This document shows positions 1-11,091 of a stretch of DNA of 64,000 nucleotides, piece by piece. The notes below the pieces were generated by a model. It saw only the letters and a list, made by a program, of their open reading frames with translations. It searched no databases and was not told the origin of the DNA. How positions within the stretch are numbered: the first letter of the stretch is position 1; every line of letters begins with the position of its first letter. Where the stretch lies: positions 4,377,501 to 4,441,500 of the forward strand of contig NZ_JAUSZH010000001.1 in the NCBI RefSeq assembly GCF_030817355.1, written 5' to 3'. Position numbers and translations under genes: made by a program. This stretch comes from Streptomyces sp. V1I1. GTDB taxonomy: Bacteria; Actinomycetota; Actinomycetes; Streptomycetales; Streptomycetaceae.

Positions 1-2480
<2,480 letters not shown>

Positions 2481-2564
2481 GTTGCTCGCGTCCACTGTGT
2501 CAGTTCTGAAGTAACGAACTGTCGAGCCCCCATGGCCGGGGCTCCGGATCGATATCTTCATAGA

Positions 2565-2683
2565 GTTTCGGTGGTCATTGCGTTAGGGAAACGCCCGGTT
2601 ACATTCCGAACCCGGAAGCTAAGCCTTTCAGCGCCGATGGTACTGCAGGGGGGACCCTGTGGGAGAGTAGGACGCCGCCGAAC
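2565..2683 (+). rRNA. rrf: 5S ribosomal RNA
   Basis: A 5S rRNA lies about 85 nt after the 23S gene. It starts with gtttcggtggtcat and contains the conserved ccgaacccggaagctaag element and the closing helix gccgaac at its 3' end. The length near 119 nt and the complementary ends fit an actinobacterial 5S. No tRNA lies between 23S and 5S. Confidence 0.96.
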
Positions 2684-2691
2684 AATTTTTA

Positions 2692-2732
2692 GCCTCAGTC
2701 CCCGGACCTTGTCCGGGGACTGAGGCATTTTT
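2692..2732 (+). terminator. intrinsic terminator of the rRNA operon
   Basis: A perfect 16-bp stem (2692-2707 pairing with 2711-2726) with a 3-nt loop is followed by a run of five T. It sits eight bases after the 5S gene and ends the rrn transcript. Confidence 0.93.
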
Positions 2733-2782
2733 GCGTTTAAACCGCGTTGCTCAGAGGTGCGTGACGCGGTCAGTATCGGGAG

Positions 2783-3331
2783 ATGGACTATGTCATTCGA
2801 CCCGTACAGGCCGAGGAGTGGGCCAAGGCCCGGGAGATCCGGCTCGCCGCCCTGCGTGATCCCGCCGCACCCATCGCCTTCCTGGAGACGTACGAGCAGG
2901 CCGTCGAGCGGCCCGACGGATTTTGGCAGGAGCGCACATCCAGAGTCGCCGAGGGGATCGTGGGGCGGCAGTTCATCGCCGAGGCGACGGACGGGCAGTG
3001 GGCGGGCACGGTCACCGTGCTGGTCGAGCGGCCGGCGGGCGAGGTGCGGTTCGGGGAGGCGGCGAAGGTCGACCAGGCGCATGTGGTCGCGGTGTTCGTA
3101 CGGCCCGAGGCACGTGGCGCGGGTGTCGCGGAGGCACTGTTCCGGGCGGCCATGGAGTGGTCGTGGGAGTTGGCCGGGCCGCCGGTGAAGCGGGTGCGGC
3201 TGTATGTGCACGAGCGCAACGCGCGGGCCGCGGCGTTCTACCGGCGGATGGGGTTCGTGGCGAGCGGGGACACCGTGCCCGTACCGGGTGATTCCGCGGC
3301 GCGGGAGCTGGAACTCGAGGTCTTGCGGTAG
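2783..3331 (+). CDS. GNAT family N-acetyltransferase
   Basis: This 182-residue protein is a single GNAT domain, an acetyl-CoA-dependent acyl transferase; the acceptor substrate is not predictable. The acetyl-CoA binding part is visible around residues 95-110 (V-F-V-R-P-E-A-R-G-A-G, the R/Q-x-x-G-x-G/A signature) and the C-terminal motif with N-x-x-A-x-x-F-Y-x-x-x-G-F around residues 145-160. ATG 2783 is the first usable start in this frame because an in-frame TGA lies just upstream; the GGGAG directly abuts it, so translation may be weak. It is a lone gene between the rRNA operon and a convergent secretion cluster. Confidence 0.85.
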   Translation: MDYVIRPVQAEEWAKAREIRLAALRDPAAPIAFLETYEQAVERPDGFWQERTSRVAEGIVGRQFIAEATDGQWAGTVTVLVERPAGEVRFGEAAKVDQAHVVAVFVRPEARGAGVAEALFRAAMEWSWELAGPPVKRVRLYVHERNARAAAFYRRMGFVASGDTVPVPGDSAARELELEVLR

Positions 3332-3352
3332 GGGGCTTCAGGTCGGTTTGCG

Positions 3353-5077
3353 CTACTGGCCGAGTGGCTCGGGCCAGCGGGCGCGCGCCTGTTCGGCTGA
3401 ACGCAGCAGGACCAGGGTCGGCAGTCCCTGGTCCTGACCGGTGGCCAGCAGCTCCGGAAGCCGGGGAAGCGGCGCCACGGCGGCGACGTCGTCGAGGACG
3501 AGCGTCATTGGTGGGTCGAGCCGACCGTCGGATGACCGTGCGGCCATGCGGCGGCCGTGCTCGACCACGTCTGAGGCCAGTGCGGTGAGCAGAGGCATTG
3601 TGCCGGGGTGGGTCCGGGGGTCCTCAATGGGCTCCCCCACCAGGTAAAGCGTGCCCCCTTCGTCGATAAAAGATTCCAGGGTGAGCGAATCCGTTCGGTT
3701 CGGGGTGCAGGCCTCGCGGATGTGGATCGAGGAGAGCGCGGAGAGGGCGCGTACCACCAACTGCTGGGCGATCTCGCGGCGTTCGGGGTGCGCGGTGAGC
3801 GCGGACTCGAGGAGGCCGGCGAGTCCGGCGGTGGCCTTGGGGTGCGTACGGAGGATGCGTACGGCGTCATGGGCGCCGCCGCCGAGCGCCCAGCGGTGGA
3901 GCTGTTTGAACGGGCGTCCGTCCACGGCGGCGGCGTGCAGCCAGCAGCGCAGGAGCGTCTCGGCGGTGTCGGCCATGGCGGCGTCGAGGAGGGCGCGGGG
4001 GCGTACGGGGGCGAGGAGGGCCGTGGCGCGTGCCTGGGCGGTGGCGGGGTCTTCGCAGTGTGCCGTGGGGGACCAGTGGAGGCGGGCGGGGGTGTCGCAG
4101 AGGTGCCCGGGGTCGTAGACGAGGACGGGGCCGAGCTTGGCCCGGGCGTCTTTGGTCTCGGCCCACACGGTGGGGTCGGAGGTGACGACGAGGGCGGGGC
4201 CGTCGGCGTCGAGGACGGCCTGGACGGTGGTGGGGCGACGGGTGGCGGGGTCGCCGTAGAGGAGGCGGGGGGTGCGGGGCGCGGGGACGGGGGTTTCCCA
4301 CCCGCCGGCCCCTTGTCCCGCAAGGGGGTTGCGGCCTGCGGCCCCGGGGGGCGGGTGCGCGGCTGAGCCGCTGCCCGTGGGGGTTCCCTCAATCGGCTGC
4401 GCCGGGCCCGGGCCGACGGCTCCGCCGTGGACCATGTCGGCGGCCGGCCGGTCGGCGAGGGTGTTTTCCCGGTCGGCGGGGGCGTTTTCCCGCCCGCCCG
4501 CGCCTTGCACCGCGAGGGGGTTGGGGCCTGTGGCTGCGCCGCTGCCTGCGGGGGTTACCTCAACCGGCTGCGCCGGGTTCGGGCCGGCGGCTTCGCCATG
4601 GCCCACCGGGGTGGTTTCCCAGCCGCCCGAGGTCTGTCCCTCGCCCCGGTTGGGTCCCGTCCCCAAGCGCCTGCCCGACGCAGCACCTCTCCCCTTCGCC
4701 GCCGCGCCCCGCACTTGCCCCGCGCGGACTGCTCGCCAGCGGGCCAGCGTGCCCAGGGTGAATACCGTCAGGACCACCAGCACCATCAGTTCGCCGATCG
4801 CCAGGCCCCAGAACAGGCCGTAGCCCGAAAGCTCCGCAGTCGGCGTCTGTGGCCACGCCGCCGGGAGGTCGTGGGGGTTCGACGCCAGCGCGCGCATCGC
4901 CAACGGCGTGTTGGTGAACGTGACGCCCTTCGGCCACGCACCGCGCGCCAGTACGCCCGCCAGACCCGTCGCCGTCCAGACCAGCAGCGTCAGGCCGAGC
5001 AGGAAGCCGAGCAGGCCCACCAACAGGCCGTCCGGGATGCCGCGTTCGTCCTCGTGATGGTGGTGACGGGTGCGCAT
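3353..5077 (-). CDS. VirD4/TraG-like membrane protein, degenerate coupling ATPase
   Basis: This 574-residue protein has two N-terminal membrane helices (about residues 18-45 and 85-110), a long Gly/Ala/Pro-rich linker with repeated P-N-P-L-A and G-A-G-G motifs (about 125-265), and a C-terminal domain like actinobacterial type IV coupling proteins. The strand-and-acid segment L-V-L-D-D-V-A (Walker B position) is present, but the region where VirD4 carries a GxxxxGK[ST] P-loop reads G-D-P-A-T-R-R-P-T-T, so no Walker A is visible. The C-terminus also stops soon after A-R-A-R-W. It is the last gene of the minus-strand secretion run; its ATG starts one base after the upstream stop, which indicates coupling. 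Role in secretion is inferred from context. Confidence 0.72.
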   Translation of the reverse strand: MRTRHHHHEDERGIPDGLLVGLLGFLLGLTLLVWTATGLAGVLARGAWPKGVTFTNTPLAMRALASNPHDLPAAWPQTPTAELSGYGLFWGLAIGELMVLVVLTVFTLGTLARWRAVRAGQVRGAAAKGRGAASGRRLGTGPNRGEGQTSGGWETTPVGHGEAAGPNPAQPVEVTPAGSGAATGPNPLAVQGAGGRENAPADRENTLADRPAADMVHGGAVGPGPAQPIEGTPTGSGSAAHPPPGAAGRNPLAGQGAGGWETPVPAPRTPRLLYGDPATRRPTTVQAVLDADGPALVVTSDPTVWAETKDARAKLGPVLVYDPGHLCDTPARLHWSPTAHCEDPATAQARATALLAPVRPRALLDAAMADTAETLLRCWLHAAAVDGRPFKQLHRWALGGGAHDAVRILRTHPKATAGLAGLLESALTAHPERREIAQQLVVRALSALSSIHIREACTPNRTDSLTLESFIDEGGTLYLVGEPIEDPRTHPGTMPLLTALASDVVEHGRRMAARSSDGRLDPPMTLVLDDVAAVAPLPRLPELLATGQDQGLPTLVLLRSAEQARARWPEPLGQ

Positions 5078-5078
5078 G

Positions 5079-6491
5079 TCATGCCACCGTCGACTCGGAG
5101 GACGCGCCCAGCTGCTGCTGCTCGATGAGGGCCGCGCGCTGCTCCGCCTCCCACTCCGCGGCCGCTACGTCCTCGGGCAGCGCGGGCCCCGAGGATTCCG
5201 TCATCGCCCGGTCCGTGAAGACCAGTGGTCTCTCCGCCTCCGTCACCAGGTGTTTGACCACCTGGACGTTGCCGTTGACGTCCCAGACCGCGATGCCGGG
5301 AGTGAGCGTAGGGATGATCTCCACCGCCCAGCGCGGAAGGCCGAGCACCCGCCCCGTCGCTCTCGCCTCGTCCGCCTTCTGCGCATAGATCGTCCGTGTC
5401 GACGCCATCTTCAGGATCGCTGCCGCCTCCCGGGCCGCCGCGCCGTCGACCACGTCCGAGAGATGGTGGACCACGGCTACGAAGGAAAGGCCCAGGCGGC
5501 GGCCGAACTTCAGCAGGCGCTGGAAGAGCTGGGCGACAAACGGGCTGTTGATGATGTGCCAGGCCTCCTCGACCAGGAAGATCCGTTTCTTCCGGTCGGG
5601 ACGGATCCAGGTGTGCTCCAGCCACACACCCACGATCGCCATCAGGATCGGCATGGCGATGGAGTTGCGGTCGATGTGGGAGAGATCGAAAACGATAAGA
5701 GGCGCGTCGAGGTCGATCCCGACCGTCGTCGGGCCGTCGAACATGCCACGGAGGTCACCGTCGACCAGCCGGTCCAGCACCAGCGCCACGTCCAGACCCC
5801 ACGCGCGTACGTCGTCTATGTCGACGTTCATCGCCTCGGCGGACTCCGGCTCGGGGTGCCGCAGCTGGTCCACGATGTCGGTCAGCACCGGCTGCCGGTC
5901 GACGATCGTCTCGTTGACGTACGCATGCGCCACCTTCAGCGCGAAGCCGGACCGCTCGTCCAGGCCGTGTCCCATCGCGACCTCGATGATGGTCCTCAAG
6001 AGGGCGAGCTGGCCGGTCGTGGTGATCGCCGGGTCCAGCGGGTTCAACCGGATCCCGCCGTCCAGCGCCGTCATCGGGTCGAGCCGGATTGGGGTTATCC
6101 CCATCTCCTGGGCGACGAGATTCCACTCGCCGACCCCGTCCTCGCCCTGCGCGTCCAGCACCACCACCTGGCGGTCGCGGAAGCGCAACTGCCGCAGCAC
6201 GTACGTTTTCTCCAGCGCCGACTTGCCGTTCCCGGACTCGCCGAGCACCAGCCAGTGAGGCGCCGGCAGCTGCTGGCCGTACAGCTGGAAGGGGTCGTAG
6301 ATATAGCCCTTTCCGCTGTACACCTCGCGGCCGATGATCACGCCCGAGTCGCCGAGGCCGGGCGCGGCGGTGGGCAGGTAGACGGCCTGTGCCTGGCCCG
6401 TGGACGTACGCACCGGAAGCCGGGTCGTCTCAACCTTCCCGAACAGGAAGGAGGTGAAGGCATCCGTGAAGACGGACAGCGGATCTCGCAT
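5079..6491 (-). CDS. VirB4-like ATPase (C-terminal half of a split VirB4)
   Basis: A 470-residue P-loop ATPase that should energise a type IV-type secretion channel. Walker A is G-E-S-G-N-G-K-S at about residues 84-91, and Walker B is R-I-F-L-V-E-E-A-W near residue 300, the combination typical of VirB4/TraC C-terminal domains. Start is set at ATG 6491, preceded by GAGAGGG, because a longer reading would overlap the upstream gene. The N-terminal VirB4 part is encoded separately by the next gene upstream, so the two proteins together would make one VirB4. It has no membrane helices. Confidence 0.85.
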   Translation of the reverse strand: MRDPLSVFTDAFTSFLFGKVETTRLPVRTSTGQAQAVYLPTAAPGLGDSGVIIGREVYSGKGYIYDPFQLYGQQLPAPHWLVLGESGNGKSALEKTYVLRQLRFRDRQVVVLDAQGEDGVGEWNLVAQEMGITPIRLDPMTALDGGIRLNPLDPAITTTGQLALLRTIIEVAMGHGLDERSGFALKVAHAYVNETIVDRQPVLTDIVDQLRHPEPESAEAMNVDIDDVRAWGLDVALVLDRLVDGDLRGMFDGPTTVGIDLDAPLIVFDLSHIDRNSIAMPILMAIVGVWLEHTWIRPDRKKRIFLVEEAWHIINSPFVAQLFQRLLKFGRRLGLSFVAVVHHLSDVVDGAAAREAAAILKMASTRTIYAQKADEARATGRVLGLPRWAVEIIPTLTPGIAVWDVNGNVQVVKHLVTEAERPLVFTDRAMTESSGPALPEDVAAAEWEAEQRAALIEQQQLGASSESTVA

Positions 6492-6508
6492 GGCGGAGTG
6501 CCCTCTCG

Positions 6509-8068
6509 TCAGCGTCGGATGCCGGTCGCGAACGGCAAGGTGTTCACAAAGGCACGGTGGTGCTCGCGGTCGCACCACTCCAGCTTCAGATACGACTTGC
6601 CGGCCGAGGCCCTGATCGTCCGCTTGTCGCGGGCCAACGCCTCCGGAGACCGCGAAGACACTGTGATGTACCCGACAAGGTTCACCCCCGCCGCACCGCT
6701 GGCGAGATCTTCACCCCTCTGGTCGAGTCGCCCGTGCGCGGCGATGTCGCGCGGGTCAACGGTCCGGTTCATCTTGGCGGCGCGGCTGGCGTCCGCCTCG
6801 TCGTTGGTTTTCTCGGTCAGCATCCGCTCGATGGCGACCTCGGTGGGCTCCAGGTCCATGCAGACCGCGACCGTACGGATCACATCGGGGGTGTGGACGA
6901 GCAGCGGCGCAAGGAAGTTGACGCCGACCGGGGTCATCGGCCACTCCTTCACCCAGGCGGTGGAGTGGCACCAGGGCGCGCGGGTGGACGACTCGCGGGT
7001 CTTCGCCTGGAGGAAGGTGGGCTCCATGGCGTCGAGCTCGGCGGGCCAGGCGTTGCGTTTCGTCATGGCCTGGATGTGGTCGATGGGATGGTCGGGGTCG
7101 TACATCGAGTGCACGAGGGAGGCGAGCCGGCCCTGGCCGAGCGGCTGGCGGACCCGGATGTCGGCCTCGGCGAGGCGCGCGCAGATGTCCGTGAGCTCGC
7201 GGGCCATGACGACGGCGAGGCCCGCGTCCTTGTCGAGCTTCCGCGAGTTGGAACCTGTGGCGTGGCGGGCGGCGCGGGCCATGGCGTGCGCCTCGGCGGC
7301 CAGCTCGCGCGTGTAGTGCATGCAGGCGACAAGGTACGCGCGGTGCTGCTCGCTGGAGGTGGAGACCATCGACTGGAGCTGGTCGTACGAGTCGCGCAGC
7401 CAGCCGGGCGACTGCTGGTCGCCGCGCTGGGCGACGTCCTTGGCGTGCGCGTCGGGGTCGGCGGGCAGCGTGCGGGCCAGCATCTGAAGGCGGGTCACAA
7501 AGCCGTCGCCGTTGGCCACATGCTTCAGCAGCGTGCCGAAGCGGTCGACGAGGGCCTCCTGGTCCTCGCTGTCGCGCAGTCCGACGCCCGGGCCCTCGAT
7601 CTCAATGGCGGCGGTGACCGTGCGGCGGTCGGCGTGCAGCAGCACGGCGATCTCGTCGGGGCCGAAGGGGGCCGCGAGCCAGTTGATCCGGCCGATGCCC
7701 GGGGGTGGGCCGACCTCGATCTCACGGCCGTCGAGCCGGGTGCCGGCCTCGGCGGCGGTGGAGCGGTAGAGGGTGCCGCTGCGCAGGGTGCGCTTGTAAC
7801 TGCGGTTGATCTCGAACCACTTGTAGAAGGTGCGGTGTTTGTACGGGACGTACACGGCGGCGAGCGCGAGGAGCGGGAAGCCCATCAGGAGCACGATACG
7901 CAGGGACAGGACGGGGACCAGCAGCCCGCTCATCATGCCGAGGAACGCGCCGGCGATGATCAGCGCGATCTCGCCGGTCTCGCGGTTCTTGCCGACGATC
8001 GCGTTCGGCCGGGCCCGGCCGATGAGATACGTACGGCGGGGCGTGATCGGATGGGACTGGGTGGTCAA
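6509..8068 (-). CDS. SCO6880-family membrane protein (VirB3/VirB4-N-like)
   Basis: This 519-residue protein has two closely spaced membrane helices near residues 33-72, as in VirB3, then a large soluble domain resembling the N-terminal part of VirB4. I recognise the family as the actinobacterial SCO6880 family that accompanies reduced type IV secretion loci. Its stop lies 17 nt before the start of the VirB4 ATPase gene, and its ATG overlaps the end of the upstream VirB6-like gene by 4 bp (ATGA), so both are probably translationally coupled. Function is inferred from neighbours; no catalytic motif is seen. Confidence 0.75.
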   Translation of the reverse strand: MTTQSHPITPRRTYLIGRARPNAIVGKNRETGEIALIIAGAFLGMMSGLLVPVLSLRIVLLMGFPLLALAAVYVPYKHRTFYKWFEINRSYKRTLRSGTLYRSTAAEAGTRLDGREIEVGPPPGIGRINWLAAPFGPDEIAVLLHADRRTVTAAIEIEGPGVGLRDSEDQEALVDRFGTLLKHVANGDGFVTRLQMLARTLPADPDAHAKDVAQRGDQQSPGWLRDSYDQLQSMVSTSSEQHRAYLVACMHYTRELAAEAHAMARAARHATGSNSRKLDKDAGLAVVMARELTDICARLAEADIRVRQPLGQGRLASLVHSMYDPDHPIDHIQAMTKRNAWPAELDAMEPTFLQAKTRESSTRAPWCHSTAWVKEWPMTPVGVNFLAPLLVHTPDVIRTVAVCMDLEPTEVAIERMLTEKTNDEADASRAAKMNRTVDPRDIAAHGRLDQRGEDLASGAAGVNLVGYITVSSRSPEALARDKRTIRASAGKSYLKLEWCDREHHRAFVNTLPFATGIRR

Positions 8069-9402
8069 CGCCCTCCACCTCCTGTGCTCTTGCGGTTGCT
8101 GTGCGGGTTGCTGGTGCCGGGTGTGCTGCTACGGGGTGGGGGCGCGGCGGGTGCAGATCCGCCGCCCCCGCCGCCGCTCGGGCCGGGGTTGCGGCTGCTG
8201 TGCGCGGCGACGCCTCCGCTGAGGGGGTTGGCCGGGCGGGGCGCGCTGCCGTTGCTGTCGCCGCCGCCCTGGTTGCCGCGGCTGCTGTGGGTCTTGATGC
8301 CTTGCGAAACGAGGGCGGCGGGGGAGCTGATGACGGCGGCCGCGGCGTTCTCGGCGCCGTTCTGCAGGCGGTTGTTGCGGGAGGCGGCGATCTCGTCGCC
8401 GAAGCCGGGGACGAAGCGGTAGATCATCGCGGAGGCGAAGATGGCGAGCAGGATGATCGCGAGTCCGGAAACGACGGCGGAGAAGGAGTCGGGGCCCTTG
8501 TCCGCGGCGAGGGCGCCGGCGAGTCCGAGGACGATGACGATGACCGGCTTGACCAGGATGACGGCGATCATGATCCCGGCCCAGCGGCGTACGTGCCCCC
8601 ACATGTTCTTGTCGACGAGTCCGGCGTAGACGACGACGCCGAGGAGGGCGCCGACGTAGAGGAGGACGGCGCGGATGAAGAGCTCGAGGTAGAGCACGCC
8701 GGCGGCGAGGACGGTGACGAGCGAGACGACGATCAGCATGATCGGCCCGCCGCCGATGCTGTCGCCCTTCTGGAGGGCCTCCTTGAAACTCCCGAAGAAG
8801 ACGTCGGTCTGCTGGCCGGTGCCGGAGGCGATGACCTCGGTGACGGCGTCGGTGGCGGAGACGAGGGTGTAGAGGATCAGCGGCGTGAAGGCGGAGGCGA
8901 GGACGGTGAGCCATAGGAAGCCGACGGCTTCGCCGATGGCGGTGGTGAGGGGGACGCCGCGGATGGCTCGCTTGGCGACGGCGAGGAGCCAGAGGATGAG
9001 GGTGAGGATGGTGGCGGCGGCGAAGACGATGGCGTAGCGGGCGAGGAAGGCGGAGTTGGTGAAGTCGACCTCGGCGGTGGACTTCACGGCGTTGGAGAGG
9101 ACGTCGACGATTTTCACGGCGGCGTCGGCGCAGCCGCGGGCGAGGGAGGCGAGGGGGTCTAGGGCGGTGGTGGGGTCGGGGGGGCCGGTGCGGGCGGCGC
9201 CGCCTCCGGGGTCGCCGTTGTCGCAGTAGTCCCGCGCGGGCCCCACGATGAGGTCGCACTTGTCCCTGTTGGACGGTGTCGGCGTGGGCGTGGGCGTGGG
9301 TGTCGGTGCCGCGAACGCGCGCGATGCCATGAGTACGGCTGTCGTCTGGACGGCCACGAAAACGCCCGTAAGCGTGAGCGCGCCGCGGGGGCTACCGGGC
9401 AT
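8065..9402 (-). CDS. VirB6/TrbL-like polytopic membrane protein
   Basis: This 445-residue protein has an N-terminal signal-like helix followed by a (TP)n stretch, then about six to seven hydrophobic segments between residues 120 and 340, and a disordered Gly/Ser/Pro-rich tail. That architecture matches the VirB6/TrbL inner-membrane channel component of type IV secretion systems. The start at 9402 overlaps the upstream gene by 11 bp. Its stop overlaps the next gene by 4 bp. The assignment rests on topology and gene context rather than on a specific motif. Confidence 0.7.
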   Translation of the reverse strand: MPGSPRGALTLTGVFVAVQTTAVLMASRAFAAPTPTPTPTPTPSNRDKCDLIVGPARDYCDNGDPGGGAARTGPPDPTTALDPLASLARGCADAAVKIVDVLSNAVKSTAEVDFTNSAFLARYAIVFAAATILTLILWLLAVAKRAIRGVPLTTAIGEAVGFLWLTVLASAFTPLILYTLVSATDAVTEVIASGTGQQTDVFFGSFKEALQKGDSIGGGPIMLIVVSLVTVLAAGVLYLELFIRAVLLYVGALLGVVVYAGLVDKNMWGHVRRWAGIMIAVILVKPVIVIVLGLAGALAADKGPDSFSAVVSGLAIILLAIFASAMIYRFVPGFGDEIAASRNNRLQNGAENAAAAVISSPAALVSQGIKTHSSRGNQGGGDSNGSAPRPANPLSGGVAAHSSRNPGPSGGGGGGSAPAAPPPRSSTPGTSNPHSNRKSTGGGGR

Positions 9403-10246
9403 ACGTGAACCCTCCGTACTGCTCGACTGCCTTGGCGATCTCGTCGGCGGTGGAGGCTGTGCGGTCAGCGTTCACCGGTGCCGGGCCGTCCTTCTGGGAG
9501 AAGCTCTCGACCTTCCAGCCCCCGTCTGCCCACTGGAGCTTGAGCGTCATGGTGAACCAGTCGTTGGACACCGGATTGGTGGAGCTGACTCCGGCGGTGC
9601 CGAAGACGCCGGTGCACCAGACCTCGACGGTGGCGGACGTGTTCGTGTACTCCGTGACCTTGGTGCCGACAGGCGCCGTGCGTGACACGTACGTGAGCCC
9701 CGCGGGGGCATCGCCCTTCGCGTCGAGCCCGATCTTGCCGAGGAACTCCTTGTTGTACGCCTGGTCGAGCCTGGCCTCCAGCTCACCGACCTTCGCGGTG
9801 ACGAAGAGCTGGCGCACGATCTCGCGCCGTCGGTCGGGCTTCAGGATCTCGGCGGAGACGAGCGCGACCGCATAGTTCGCCGCCGCGCTCTGCGCCCCCT
9901 GCTCGTCCTTCGCGAACCCCGACGGAATCTCCCCGTTCTTCCCCGTCACCGGTCGCACCCCCGTCGCCGCCGTCGGTGCTGTCCCCGTGCCCTTCGCGTC
10001 GGTCGTTGACGAGTTGTCGTCGCCCCCGCCCTGGTTCGCGAACGCGATAGCCGCGATCAGCAGCACTACGACGCCCACCACTGTGATCAGGGAGCGGGAG
10101 CTCCGCACCGGTCTGCGCGCGCCGCCGTAGATGTCCGTGTCGCCGCCGCCCGGCAGACGCGTACGCGTCTGGCCCGTGCCGCCGAAGCCCTCGTCCGTGC
10201 GGCCGCCCGGCTCGCCGCCGTAGCCGTGCTCGTCACCGAGGCTCAT
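9392..10246 (-). CDS. VirB8/TcpC-like conjugal transfer protein
   Basis: A 284-residue bitopic protein: a Gly-rich cytoplasmic tail of about 50 residues, one membrane helix (about 52-72), and an extracytoplasmic domain of about 200 residues. This is the layout of TcpC/VirB8-type assembly factors in Gram-positive conjugation systems, which have NTF2-like folds outside the membrane. The end W-F-T-M-T-L-K-L-Q-W-A-D-G-G-W fits the last strands of such a fold. It overlaps the VirB6-like gene downstream by 11 bp. Sequence identity within the family is usually low, so the call depends on architecture and neighbourhood. Confidence 0.65.
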   Translation of the reverse strand: MSLGDEHGYGGEPGGRTDEGFGGTGQTRTRLPGGGDTDIYGGARRPVRSSRSLITVVGVVVLLIAAIAFANQGGGDDNSSTTDAKGTGTAPTAATGVRPVTGKNGEIPSGFAKDEQGAQSAAANYAVALVSAEILKPDRRREIVRQLFVTAKVGELEARLDQAYNKEFLGKIGLDAKGDAPAGLTYVSRTAPVGTKVTEYTNTSATVEVWCTGVFGTAGVSSTNPVSNDWFTMTLKLQWADGGWKVESFSQKDGPAPVNADRTASTADEIAKAVEQYGGFTYAR

Positions 10247-10280
10247 CTCGCGTATGCCCCCTCAACCGTTCGCAGTTCCA

Positions 10281-10304
10281 CGTCGTACGACACGTAGTAC
10301 GACG
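10281..10304. repeat. inverted repeat in a gap of the secretion operon
   Basis: Arms cgtcgtac (10281-10288) and gtacgacg (10297-10304) form a perfect 8-bp inverted repeat with an 8-nt spacer in the 162-bp gap between the VirB8-like gene and the small upstream membrane gene. It could be a regulator site for a second promoter inside the run or a weak hairpin. Nothing else is recognisable in that gap. Confidence 0.5.
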
Positions 10305-10408
10305 GTAGTCGTGCTGCTTCCCGCGCGGGCGCGGTGTGGTGACTCGACATCAGGGAGACGCAACCTCAAAGGGTGGGCCGGGCACGCTCGGAGAGGACGA
10401 CGGACGGG

Positions 10409-10726
10409 TCAGACAGCCATCCCGTACACGATGGTGAACAAGGTCCCCAGTGACCCGATGATGAAGACGCCGGTCAGCCCGGCGACGATCAGGCCCTTGC
10501 CCTGCTCGGCGCTGAAGGTGTCGCGAAGTGCCGTCGCGCCGATGCGCTGTTTGGCCGCGCCCCAGATCGCGATGCCGAGGCAGAGGAGGATGGCAATGGC
10601 CATCACCACCTCGATCATCACTCGGGCCTCGTTCCCCAGGCTCCCGAAAGGCCCCCAGTTCGGGGCGATTCCGCCGATGATGGTGGTGATGTCGCCCTTT
10701 TCGGCTGCCAGGATCATGTAACTCAC
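10409..10726 (-). CDS. small two-helix membrane protein, pilin-like (VirB2/TrbC analogue)
   Basis: This 105-residue protein has two hydrophobic helices (about residues 37-57 and 77-103) separated by a short charged loop, the size and topology of VirB2/TrbC-type subunits, and it is the first gene of the minus-strand secretion run. The start is ambiguous: GTG 10726 lies only 2 nt after AGGGG, while in-frame ATG 10717 lies 11 nt after it. No processing site is evident. The pilin analogy is inference from size, topology and position. Confidence 0.6.
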   Translation of the reverse strand: MSYMILAAEKGDITTIIGGIAPNWGPFGSLGNEARVMIEVVMAIAILLCLGIAIWGAAKQRIGATALRDTFSAEQGKGLIVAGLTGVFIIGSLGTLFTIVYGMAV

Positions 10727-10947
10727 CGCCCCTGTTGGGTTGTTCAGTGCCCCTGCCCCTCGGCACGGGCCGTCGTTCTATCTTCGCTGATGAAATCGCC
10801 CGCGTAAGCCGACTTGGCGGGTCTCTTTACCCGATCTCCGCACGTATGACCGATCTCACCGTCCTGACCTGCGGCGGCGTGGACCGGTTCGGCGCGATGA
10901 TGAGTACCTATGGTCACTCTGTGTATCACGGAGGGTGACTCCGGGCA

Positions 10948-11091
10948 ATGACTGTCGTTGTGCCGCCCTTTGGCGCTGCACGCGCCCTTCGCCCGTGTCC
11001 GGTCGCGGTTACCTGCACGGGCGGCACCCTCGCTGAGGTGCCGCCCGCAGGAGGTGCTGTTATGTTCAGCCGAGTCAGTGCACGCCGTTGA
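10948..11091 (+). CDS. possible small ORF (47 or 9 codons) with a strong internal RBS
   Basis: An in-frame ATG at 10948 opens a 47-residue frame ending at TGA 11089-11091. Within it, ATG 11062 follows a perfect AGGAGG at 11049-11054 with 7-nt spacing, giving a 9-residue peptide M-F-S-R-V-S-A-R-R. The hairpin at 11018-11047 lies immediately before that RBS. Third codon positions are only moderately GC-rich, so the longer form may not be real; the short form has the best ribosome site in the neighbourhood. No family is recognised. Confidence 0.35.
   Translation: MTVVVPPFGAARALRPCPVAVTCTGGTLAEVPPAGGAVMFSRVSARR
11018..11047. other. strong hairpin before a small ORF
   Basis: A perfect 11-bp stem (11018-11028 with 11037-11047, cgggcggcacc/ggtgccgcccg) with an 8-nt loop ends two bases before the AGGAGG of the small ORF. 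There is no T run, so it is more likely a regulatory or factor-independent GC hairpin than a classic terminator. Confidence 0.6.

Noticed and set aside
6557..8422. A 621-codon plus-strand frame
   Set aside because: It is antisense to two secretion genes with recognisable domains; its Gly/Arg/Val-rich composition is typical of GC-rich shadow frames.
10840..10930. A minus-strand TAAA with a GGCTTA downstream as a WhiG-type promoter for the secretion run
   Set aside because: The second element matches the GCCGATAA consensus too poorly.
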